In this document: one piece after another, positions 42,501-54,500 of the stretch
How positions within the stretch are numbered: the stretch's first letter is position 1
How the letters are laid out: each line of letters starts with the position of its first letter
Source: Apostichopus japonicus
Lineage: Eukaryota; Echinodermata; Holothuroidea; Aspidochirotida; Stichopodidae
DNA length: 64,000 bases
Direction: 5' to 3'
Assembly: GCF_037975245.1 (NCBI RefSeq)
Contig: NC_092578.1
Span: forward strand, 6,727,001-6,791,000
Notes under the pieces: model-generated
The model's input: the letters and a program-made list of their open reading frames with translations, nothing else
What the model was told of the DNA's origin: nothing
Databases searched by the model: none
Made by a program: the position numbers and the translations under genes

Positions 42501-45500
42501 AGGTTACCCCATTTAGCAGCTCTTTATAATGGACACCAGTTGGACCCATTTCTTGCTACTGCAGTGGTAGATGCTGCAAAGAGGCATTGGGGAGCTAAAA
42601 TATCAAGATGGACCATCGCGAAGCTACAGTGGCTAGGACCATTCACCGTACACCTGAGCGTTCAGGATCTCTCAGCTGTTGACACTGATGACGTTCGTAT
42701 CCATTTACTAATATATCCAAAATGAAAATCTGGCTAAAGAATTTCAAGAATTATTATCCTTGCTCTCAACCTGCTTATAATCATGATCCCGAGGGGGTGG
42801 GGGGGGCTAATTTTGGGGGAGTAACTTATTGCAATACCTCTCTATGAAGAAACCAATATTGGTTCAGGGTTTTTAACATTTTGTTGTGTAAATTAAGGAA
42901 TAACCTGTGATTGGGAGACTTTCACTGGTGAATAATATAGTTGAGACACTAAATGAAGACTGTAATTTTAATGAAGTTTGGCTTTGCCTTGTCCGTTATT
43001 ATTCCCCTTTGCAGATTGTCTACACTGCAAACACAAACTAACAGGACATGGGGGGGGGGGAGGGGGTAAAGGGCTAGGAGAGGGAGGGCATTTTGGGATG
43101 GTGCTTCCAAGCAGGTTGGGAACCACTGTCCTAGAGGTTCTGAACTTCACATTTGTCTGTGTATGTTATTTTAAACATTTCATTACTTTATAATATGAGT
43201 ACAGGGTAATATGTACTTTTCCCTCACTTTTGTAAAACTTGCTCACATTTATAACAGCCAACAAAAATGTATAGTTAAGCTTGAAGCAAGGTCAGTACTA
43301 GGGGCAGATTTACTGTCTGAATGTTTTTGGAAACTGCTCTGTCCGAAATACTTTTTGAGAACATGTCACTGTTTGACTATATTCTTCTTTTCTTTTCTTC
43401 TTCTCTCTATGCTCTTTCAGCTGTTGGTGCTACTTCCAGATATAAGCAACCTTCACTTTGATAAGAGGCAGGGCCACGCTATCATTAATAGTCTGATAAA
43501 TTCTCAGGATTGGACTTGGTCTTTGGAGCAATTCAAAAGGTTCATATTTGTTTGCGGCGTCTCTGTTTTTGTCAAGAAACCATATTAGTCTGTGCTAGTT
43601 CAAGAAAATGGTTTACTAATAAATTAATTCCAAATAAGAAGAGCTTATAAAATCCCAAACCCAATTGAGTAAAATGAATTGTGATAAAATCTAGTAAAGA
43701 TACATTTGTATGCATATCCATAACAGAAACCTAGCCCAGAAATGAAGAAAAAAGATTGAAATGAGCAAACAAATTTATTGGTTGGAATCCTAAACAAATG
43801 ACTGGAAGCAATAACCTCACGATTCCCAGATTAAATTTGTGTATAATTAAAATTCTTTTAACTGACGACGCTTCTCAAACTGGGCCGCAAACCATAAATT
43901 GTGCTGTCAACCTTCACGGTGGTTTCGAGAGTTTGGTAGCAGAACATGAAAAGTTTACATAACAAAAATATAGAAATTTATGAATCTTGACTAAGCTAGG
44001 GGAATGACAGGATGGATCACCAAGAGAACAGTTTGGGGAAGCAGGAACTTAACCACTAGACCTCTGGAAAACAAGCCTTTAATTGTTACGAACTGGATAT
44101 ATTTCAGCCATTTTAGTGTTCAGCTAATTTTAGTGTTTATTACCAATATATACAGGATTCTTTCTTTATGAAACATTTCATTTCCTTTGTTATAGTCTTG
44201 GTAAGTTAGCTGCTTACTTGACAGTGGAGCAACTTAAAAATTTACCCCCAGAGGTGTTTTCTGATAGAGAAGTGCAGAAGTCCATGGTAGCAAATACTGC
44301 TGGGAGAGGACGGGTGAGTGTTTTACATGAATTGTTAAGATAAACAACTGACTCTTTATAGAAAAAAAAACGCTGCAATTAAGATTCAGTCATTGCAAGC
44401 GCAATCCCCAATGTATATTTTGTACTGTTAAGAAGTTGAATAGCTTTTCACTCAACATTGCTCTCTATACTGGTTTGTGCTTGTTTTCATTAATCTTGGT
44501 AAAGAGTTTGAACTAAAAATCAGATTGGAACTGTACTTTACCCAACGTAAATTTTAAAAGGAACTAAATAAAACTGTTAACAAACTAATCTACTGCAGGA
44601 AAGCCCGCTGTGTAGGTAAACATGTAGGTTAGAGGGCGTGTTGTTTTGATCCTAGGAGGATCTTCAAAGGCAGAGGGGTTAGTTTGCCTTTGAAGATGAT
44701 CCTCATAGGCGTAGGAGGCAGGGGGGCTGCAGCCCCCCCAACCAAAATTTTTTGTGAAACTTCGGGCAATATGCTGAGAATTTTTCGGACACCTACTGAA
44801 GGAAGAAAAATTTGCAGTGTGTTTTTCAATTTTGTTTGTGAAAATTCGGGCAATATGCTGAGAATTTTTCGGACACCAACTGAAAGAAGAATAATTTGCA
44901 ATGTGTTTTTCAGTTTTTGTTTGTGCAAATTTGGGCAATATGCTGAGAACTTTTTGGGCACCTACTGAAAGAAGAAAAATTTGCAGTGTGTTTTCATTTT
45001 TTTTGGTGAAAAATTCGGGCAATATGCTGAGAATTTTTCGGGCACTTACTGAAAGAAGAATAATTTGCAATGTGTTTTTCAATGGTTAAACTGATATTAT
45101 TATTATCGTTATTATTGTAACAACTTAACCAACCAATATTGAACCAATATGAAAGGGTTATAACACGGAAAATATAACCAAAATTTTTCGCGCACTACGC
45201 GCGCATTCAACATATTTATGTGCATATGATATAGACATTCATCAGTTATTGGCATTTGATGTAAAAATTGATGAATGCCTATAGGACATGCACATTGAGA
45301 TGTTGAACGCGCACGGAAATTTTGGTTATACTTTTCGGGCAAGTTGTTACAGCCCCCCCAAATCAAGTTAGGCTCCTACGCCTATGATGATCCTGATGCG
45401 ATCATGTGAGATATATAGCCAACAGGATTGATTTTGTGTTAATATGACATGTACATAGTAGGCCTATATATATTGAAGTTTAGGTTTCAGAAATCCCTTC

Positions 45501-48500
45501 ACTTTGCACTGCTTTAATATCTGATTTTAAAAAAAAAGGAAACTTAATATGATGTGTCGCAATTTCAAATTTATGCTTGCACAAGGTCTCATTTCACTTT
45601 AAGGGGTATGTCTCATTTATTTAACAGGAGGTGAAGGAAGTTGCAAAGAGAATCGTGGAAGACATGGGAGACCCTTCGACATGGAGTAGTGAGGACCTTA
45701 CAAGAATCGGCAAAGTTGCCTCTGGTCTGGAAGTCAAAGACTTGGAGAAAATACCCAAATCTTCCATCAGAACTGCCGTGGCGGACTTGTCCAAAGCCGA
45801 TTTATCACCAAGACAGAGGATGGTCATAGCCCAAAAGTATAGAGAGGCATCTTCTAATAGAACATCAAAGGTGAATTTAAGTGGTAGAAGTGATTTTTAT
45901 TAAAATTGTCACAAATCATGATTTTTTATTTAAAGATTTAATATCAATTTTGTTTGGATTTAAATATCTGCAGTCTTGGTGCATATACAGTTACTGTATA
46001 GCCTGCATTTCTTATGGTGTTCACTTTTGCATGATCACTTACCAGTGTTCACAATTAGTTTTGAAGAAAATATTCCTAACCATATTTGTTTTTTGTTTTT
46101 TTACATCTATAGGCTTTTATTTTGTTTGTTTCATTTTTATTAGCTTTTGTTGTTGTTGTTGTTGTTGTTATATTCACTTGGGTATACCCTGCATCACTGC
46201 GTCTGTACTGTAAACACATGACAAGAAATGCTTTCTTAACTTGCCTTAAAGGCATTGAAGACTCGCCCAAACCACGTGCCGCGCTCTGAAAAAGTTAACA
46301 TTCCGTTGCTTGCAAGTGAAGTTTTCTACTTGTCGCTACAAAATGCAGACAGTAATGAAACGTGATACCTTGTTATCTTTTATCTAGACCTGAGATGTCC
46401 ATCGCTGCTTTGTACACTGTGTTGTGGGTATTGACCGTAGCTGTATGTATTGACTGTACACTAGTGTCTAATTACCGACGGTAGCAAGCTGTGTGTGTAT
46501 CTTCTGGGATCGATGGTGGTGTCTAACACTTCTGTTACACCTCATTCAAACTAGGTCAGATTACCGGCATGAGACGTTTCTTTGTGCACGAGTCTTCACT
46601 CCCTTTAAACTAAAGTGTCTTTATGTTTTAGGTCCATTCTTCTCTGAATTACTCAAAGACATTGCATATTCTTTGCGTATAGTCTTCATTTGTCCGTTTT
46701 TCTCACATCGAATCTTCACATACAGGCCTATTGATATTTGTTTTTTTTTATAATGTTGAGCTGAATTCACTATGAACTTTTGGATTTTAAGTATCCAAGC
46801 TATTGCATGTACAACAGGACCTGTTCTACATCATAGAACAGCATGTGGGAGTACTCCCCCCCCCCAAAAAAAAATCCTCTTGTAACATCCAGCCACCTGA
46901 TGTTTGTGGAATTTTAGTGCATTATTTATTGTATGGATTTTTGGTAAAATTGTTCAAGTGTAAACTATTGTTGAGAACCCATGATACTTTCAGTCAACCT
47001 TAAAAATGTTTAGACTAGTCAGATGATGCATGATAAATTCAATGCTGCTCTTTCTTGTTTCAAATAATATTCAGAGACTCTCATCTCGTGACATCCGTGA
47101 ATTGAAATCTCTCTCAGTTGGTTTGGGGAGTAACGTCTTCGCTGAGATGTCGCCCGACGATGTGAAGGAATCGATAAATGTCTTGGCAGAGAATGCCGCA
47201 GAGTTGCAACCCACTCAGAAGAGGGAGATAGTCAGACAGGTATGAATAATAAAATAAAAAATAAAAACTTGGCAAAGTCTCTTTTGGGCATTTAATTTTG
47301 GCCCTACACATACATTAGTTTATCATTGTGTATTAATTCTTACCTCTCTTCTGTGCGCTGTCCACCATGCACACTCCTAGGCTCGGGTCATATCCCTACT
47401 TTATGTACAGCTTTATATATTGCCACCTTTACTCAGAGCATATTTTCAACTATATTCCACAACAAAAAATATAACAATGGCTGCAAGGCTTAAAATCCCC
47501 CCCCCCCACACATTTTTCTTTGTTTGTTTATATATTATATGCTATATTTTCATTTTCTCATGTACACTAGTAAGAATTTTTTTAAAATATTTATCCCTCC
47601 CCCCTCTTTAGATATATAGCTGTGAGGGAATATGTCCTTGAATGACCTTCTCTTCCTGTATTACTCTGTTCCATTTCCATATAGAGTGAGTGGGAACTAG
47701 TTTTACCAGGGACTTGCTATGGAATAACAAAGCCCTGGTTTTACAATGGAGCCTTATGATACACACAGCATGATGAATGCTCTCATTATTATCAAAGTAT
47801 CAATGTTGTCAAGGATACCATTCTTTTGTAGGTAGCATTTTGAATAAGCTTCCAAAAATAGGTCAATAGAAAACCTAATGTACTGTGGAAATTTGTTTAG
47901 TATCTCAATCCTTAGTTTTCAACTCAAAGGACTTGGATTTCCAGGAACTGTTCTGAATAGTTAAAGGAAATGGTCAAGAACAAGTAATTTGATAATTTGA
48001 CATAACTGTCTGTCTTGAAAACAGAAAATGAAAACACAAACAAAATGAAATGAAATGAAAAAACAAAATGAAATGAAACATGAAATGAAAACAGGAATGT
48101 AAAGACTGTCATTATCCAGGTTGGGAAGTGCACATATATAATGAACAATGCTTCAAAGTCTGTGTTTGCACGTATTTTAACGAGGCAGTAAGTATATTAC
48201 CCTATTAAAGGTACAGCAGCAAGTTGTCAGCCTAGAAAGACTAGGCTCGTAAAGTTTTGTTATTTGAGTAGACATACTAGTAGTATAGTGTTTGTAAGTT
48301 TGCTATGCAAAGTGTACCAAATTGAGGCGATCACCAGTCAATAATTTAGTGTTCACATTTTACGCAGCAGTTTTGACATTTACAAATTTTTCGTTGTTGG
48401 TAAACATCCAAAGTAATTTTGTTATGATCAGAAAACCTACTGCGTTTCTTTGCATCTTTATGCATTACATTTTTGCTATAATTGTTACCAGATAGTTTAT

Positions 48501-51500
48501 TCCCAGGCTGGTTTGGCATTGAAGCTTAAATATAGAAATGACAGGTCTTTCTATCTGAAGCCAAAATGCTCGGATAAGTGCTTTGAGTTTAATGTAGACC
48601 AACAACACATGCAATCTGGAGATGAAAAATTTGCATCGCTGTGTCAGTGATAAGATTTTAATTTGCAGGGGAACTCATCCCCTCAAAAAGAAGTTTGCAT
48701 ATGTCTTCATATGCCAGATCTCTGTAACCCTGGGAAATGCTTTGCACAAGGAGAACTTTGTTTTGTTTTAGGTGTTTGATATTCTATTGCCCAGGCAGGC
48801 AAGGTATAGCCTGCATTCAAAATTTTCTGCAATCCACTTGTTTGCAGCTATGGATCGGGCATAAAATTTCGCTGGCTTGCAAGATCACTTCTAAGTTTCC
48901 CAGCTGAACTTTGGAGTGACCTGGGGGGTTGGGGTGGGTGTGGCCTTTGTAAATGCCACTGAGGTCTTGGGGTGCTCACCCTAATCCCTGTGGATGGGAG
49001 GGGGGAGGGTCATACAAATTACTACTTGTTAATACTGTGACTACGAAGTAAGAAAGAGAAAACTTACAGAAAAAGAAATAGGGTTGTAGCATAGCCACAC
49101 AATTTCCTCTTCTATTGCCAACCTCTTCCCTTCTGTGTTCTTTGTCAAACCTCTTATATCTGCAAAATCCTTATAAAGCAAATACATGCATCAAAACCAT
49201 TTGGCATTGATACAAAGATATGTATTGGCTTTACACACAAAAGCATGTTGATGTAAGTGTTGTGTAAACAAAGTATGGAAAGGAGGTTTTAACTTGTGTT
49301 TGCCATATATAGGCTACTGTCAAGAGTTAGTTTACACAAAGCTATCACAGGTAAAAAATTGAATTGGTTGCCTATAGTTTGAATCCATTTTTTACTACTA
49401 TAGATGTAAGTATGTGATCTTTTCCAGTGAGGAAGAAAAGAGTGGGTTAGGTCAAAATTAAAGGAAAATGCTACTGACATGTCTGTATGCCAAATACCCA
49501 TGCAATACCTTTTTGACATTTGAAAATGCACTAATGGGGGAACAGAATCTTGTTTTCCCTAAATGAAGTTAGTAAAACTGACCTCCCCCCCCCTTCATGG
49601 ATGTTTCCACATTTGAGAATGGGTGGTGGATCAACATCATAAAAGCACTATGCAAGCACAAAGAGGCCACGATTTTATTTCAAATCAAGTAGCTAGTTTT
49701 CGTACAACAGTGCAAGCCCCCCCCCCCCCCCCCCGTTAGTCTCACACTACAATCTTGATCCCCCTTGTGTGATGATATCTGATCTCCTAGCTCCTTAGGT
49801 TAATCTGATATTTTAAAAACTGGGTAAGGTCAACCAGTAAGACGACACTCAAGTACTGGTATAATATAGTTCCACTTCTTGATTGTACACAAGTAAATAC
49901 AAAACCTGCAGCTCTAGAGTTCATTGTTAATAAAGCTAATTTGCACACTTTACAAGGCTATAGTGAGTAATACATCCAATATATAGCTGTCATGTAAAAT
50001 GTTACCACTTAACTGCAGCTAAAACTACAAATCCACATTTGATATATGATAGTATTACTACTTGGCAGATTACATTCAAATCGCATTTGCCCATCCCCCC
50101 CCCCCCACCAAAGAAAATAATTACTTTTCAGACTTTAAGCCTCAATAAAAAACATTGGTAATGTTGTATACCAACAGAAAAATTTAATACAAATGTAGGG
50201 TAAAAGATGGAAATGATTGCATCATTTGGCATCTGAGCCACATGAGATAAACAAAAATATCCCCCCTGTGCAGTGATCCTCCTGCATTGTTCCCTCACCC
50301 CCCCCCCCCCCCTCCAAATCGGTTTCTCTTGCTACTGGCCTGCATACATACAGGTGAAACCATTGATCACACTTCATCTTCATTTATAGAGCAAGTACTT
50401 GTTAGCTAGAACTAGGCTTCTTCATGAGTCCATTTTTGTTTCTTTTTCACTTTGCTATCGGTATTTCTAGGTATTTGTTTATCACACAGCTAGATAACAT
50501 TGAAAAGTGAATTTTCTCTTGAAATTTCCCTCTCCTGCTTTCAAACTGGTATTTTGTTTTCTGATTTTCCTGGTTTGTTTCATTTATTTTTGTGTTTTTA
50601 TTTTGTTTTCACATTGAAAAAAGGAAGAAGGGAAAATCTGTGAAAAGGTAAACCCGGAAAAGCTAAGAAACAGAGACTTGGAATAAATTTGGCCAAATAT
50701 AAGTCATATTCAAAAGTTACTTTAAAAATATATGATGCCATTTTGAGTTCAAAACAAGTAAAATAAATTAATTTGACTTGGACGTTTCTTTATCCTGCAT
50801 CCGCTATTAGCCGCTTTTGTTACCACCAAACACCATGACACTGCAAACCATGCAGTTATCACAGAAGCATTTATACCCTCTACATGATTTGTATACATAA
50901 CGTATCTTGTGTGTAGCTACAGTATGTGGGCAAAACTGTGTGGGTACAACGCTATATGCATTCAGTTTCCTGTATACATAATACAAAAGGAGACACCCGG
51001 AAAAAAGAAAAGAAAAAAAATAGCAGCCTTGCCTTTTAAAATAGCATCACACCAGCAGTGGCAAGCTCTTGGATTCAGCCCGTTTTGTTGATATAGATAT
51101 GTTTTTTTTGTTATGTTACTCCATAAAAGATAAATTAAAACATGAAGAGTGAAACCAAGTAGGGACTAATCGATTTTAAACAAAGGTCAAGTGTGAGGCC
51201 CGAAGAGGGGAAGAATCAACAAATCAGTCCGTATTAAACATAATACCATGGTTAGTTAATCATGATGTTGCAACACATAACATTGGCATTAAGTATTATT
51301 AATCTAAAGAAATGAGTGAGATTGATACAGTAGTCAAGTGGTTACGGCAGAGAGCACTCAATATTTGGTTGATACTCTTACCTACGGAGGCTCACCCATG
51401 GGTGTATGGGTTCAAATCCCACCTGTGTCAATCCAATTTTTTTTTTTTTTTGAGACTTACTAGCATTAAAATATATCTCAGGGCTTAAAAGATATTAAAA

Positions 51501-54500
51501 TGATTGATTTATAAATTATTTGATGGACTGATATAGATTTATTTTCTAAACTGTTCATAACTTGTATCATTTGTTTGTTACTGGTCCTTTGCCTAAGATT
51601 GTTGAGATGAGCTTATAATGCATTCTTCAGTATAATGTGTGCCTGTATGTATAAAGCAAGTATGCGTGTATGACAGTGTGTGTTTGATGAATTTCTCCAA
51701 AATTAAGGATAGGATTCCCCAATCCCCCCCCCCCCAAAAAAAGTTATTGATACGTTCGGTTTGTTCCAATGAGGGGTCAAAAAAATGTGGGTGCTGGTAG
51801 GGTCAAGGGTCAAACAAATCAAGTAGGGTTAACATTTCTGTTGTTTCAATATCAGTGCTCACTACTCAAGGACCTGTTGTTTTGATGAGAGCCAATTGAT
51901 GTTAGTCATTGTTTAGCAAAATGTATCAGAAAAAACGTTGTAGTATGTACAACAGAAAGTGTAACTAGGTTCTTCTGGAAACCGTAGACTAGTTTAAATA
52001 TGCCACACTATGTGTTAATTAGGGAATGTGCTGATAGTTTATAGTTTGCCCAGAAGTGTCTTTCAGAATTCTGCAAAGGAATTCTCAGTGATTTCAGAGA
52101 CTGCAGCTTCTCAAGTTTCGCAGAACTAGACAGGACCAATTTGACAGCACCCTTCGTTAATTTAGGACGTGACTGGAGATCCACATTGTTTATACTGTTT
52201 GTCTATAAAGCTCATTTATAGTTGCCACTGAGTAAGGGCACAATACTGCTGCATGGGAATCTCAATAAATATTGGCAGTCAGTATTAAGCACTATACTGT
52301 AACAGAAATCACTAACTCAGGGAATTATTGGTGAGAAAGTTATTGGTGACATCCCTATGTACCGACGTCTCTATGTTCCCACAAAAAGAAAAAAATTCAG
52401 AGCAGTTCTTTGTTATCCCAAATTTGTTTGTAAAAAGAAAACTAGTTTTGTGACCCAATATTTTTAAGACCAAAGTTTTATGGAACTCAATTTTTTTTGG
52501 ACCAACAATTTTTCGGACCAAATTTTTTTGTACTCTAATTTTGGGTAACAAGCAATTTTTGGTCACAAGCACTGGTTTGGTCACAACAAATTTCGGGTCA
52601 CATTTTTTCTTGGGGGGGGGGGGGGTTTTAGTCAAAAAAAAAATTTGGTCACAAAAATATTGGGGTATGCAAACTTGTTTTCTTGGTACAAACGATATTT
52701 TGGATTAAAAAATTGTCCTGCATTATCTCTTTTTATTTGGAATATAGAGACGTCCGAACATAGAGATATAACCGAATTATCTACTCTTTTTGACATATCA
52801 CGCCAAACAATCCAAATATATACAGATCATTGAACTAATCCCTCAATACGGTAGAGATATCCATGTGGTCACAAACATGTAACTGTTCCTAAGGAGCTAT
52901 TGTAGGCAAGTTTTCAATGGCCATCCGAGATGACCGAATTTCTATTCGATAAATTGGTAGTAATGTTGGCTAGAATGAGGCTTATTCTTCAATATTCCAA
53001 TTTTGGTTCCTTGCTGGATGCAAAGGAAATTATGCAGTCAGATTGGCGTGTGTATGCATGTGTGTGCATTTGTGACACTTGCTTGGGTCCGCGATAACTT
53101 ACCAACGGAGTAGTGATGGATATTTGTCATACTTGCTATGTAGATGTATTATAGTGTGCCCTATCGTTTTGGGCGGAACTTATGAATATTAATGAGGTTA
53201 TGAGGTATACAGTTGTTGGTTAAAAGCTGGTACATGTAGGCCTAAATATTTTGGGGCCATCTGGGCCCATTTCTTGCACAGGTGGGCCCAGATTTTATTA
53301 CCTCAACCCACTAATGTGGTTAAAGTAGAGAATTTGTGGGGCACAATATTTTTGGGACCATTTGGGCCCACATTTCCCTGGGGTTAATTTTTGGGCGGAA
53401 AATATAGCTCTGAGCTGTTTGAGACCATTTACACGCAAAATTTTATCGGGCCCAATATCTTTGGGAGGAACCAAAAATTTCAATAATTCCACAACCTTAA
53501 ATCAGATTATATCCAAACATGGAATACTAGTTGTTGGGTAATAGCATGTAGGCTTAAATATTATGACATTGGTGTATGACATACAACACTTGAATATTCC
53601 ACTAAGCAAGGAACCAGCGTGCCTGTTGCGCCCCTGTTTTTTCGTTTATCATCTGTCAGTTAAACTAGGTATTAGTTTGTTATGGCCAGATACATCATGA
53701 AGCTGAATTTCTCTTGAAATTCCTCCCCTCCTGCCTTCAAACGGAATTTTCTTTTCAATTTTTCTCATTAGCTTTTATTTTTTTATATTGTTATTGTTTC
53801 TCAGTTAAAAAAAAATCTGTAAAAAAAAAATAACCTGAAAACTAAAAAAACAAAAGGGTATAAATTTAGCCAAATGTATGTCATATTCAGAAATTACTTG
53901 AAATATATGACATCACCTTAAATTAAAAAAGAGTCGAAAATAATTTGTGTTGGCCATTTCTTTAAGCTGCAACAGCAGCAGCATTTACACCCTGTCTACA
54001 AAAGCATTACCCCTATTGTAATGGTAGTTATACAGTAGTTATCTATACAGTAGTTATCTATATATGTACATTATGTACACACTGTGTGCTTTATGCTCAT
54101 AACATATGAAGAAGGAAATAAACGACACAAAAAAAAAATTGAAGAGATGTAATGCCTTGCCTTGTCTGAGAGTATCCATGGCAGCAGTCTGGACTAGCAA
54201 GTGTTTGTTCTTACCCTTGTATGGTCAAAGGTAACAAGAACAGCCCACTTGGCAAAAGTAAAACCAAGTAGGGGCAATTACTATTGGGTGGAAGAGTCAA
54301 AGATAACTGTCAATCACTGTCTATAAATAAATTAAATGCAATGTTTAGTGTATCCATAATGTTGCAACACTTACAATTGTGTTATAAGTAATATTTAAGT
54401 AAGAAATGTGTGTGATTGATGCAGTGGCCAAGTGGTAAAGACTGATAAGACTGATGGTCTTAGTTCAGGAGGCTCATCCTTGGGTGTATGGGTTCGAATC

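Noticed and set aside
44585-45082. Minus-strand 165-codon frame with repeated ARKILSILPEF-like units
   Set aside because: It lies across four tandem units of a hAT MITE with 8-bp duplications; unit length, not protein selection, explains the periodicity.
48450-48650. Additional exon of the stereocilin-like gene
   Set aside because: An acceptor-like TTACCAG precedes the frame, but no good donor was found in phase and the sequence does not continue the helical repeats; exons 11 and 12 join well without it.
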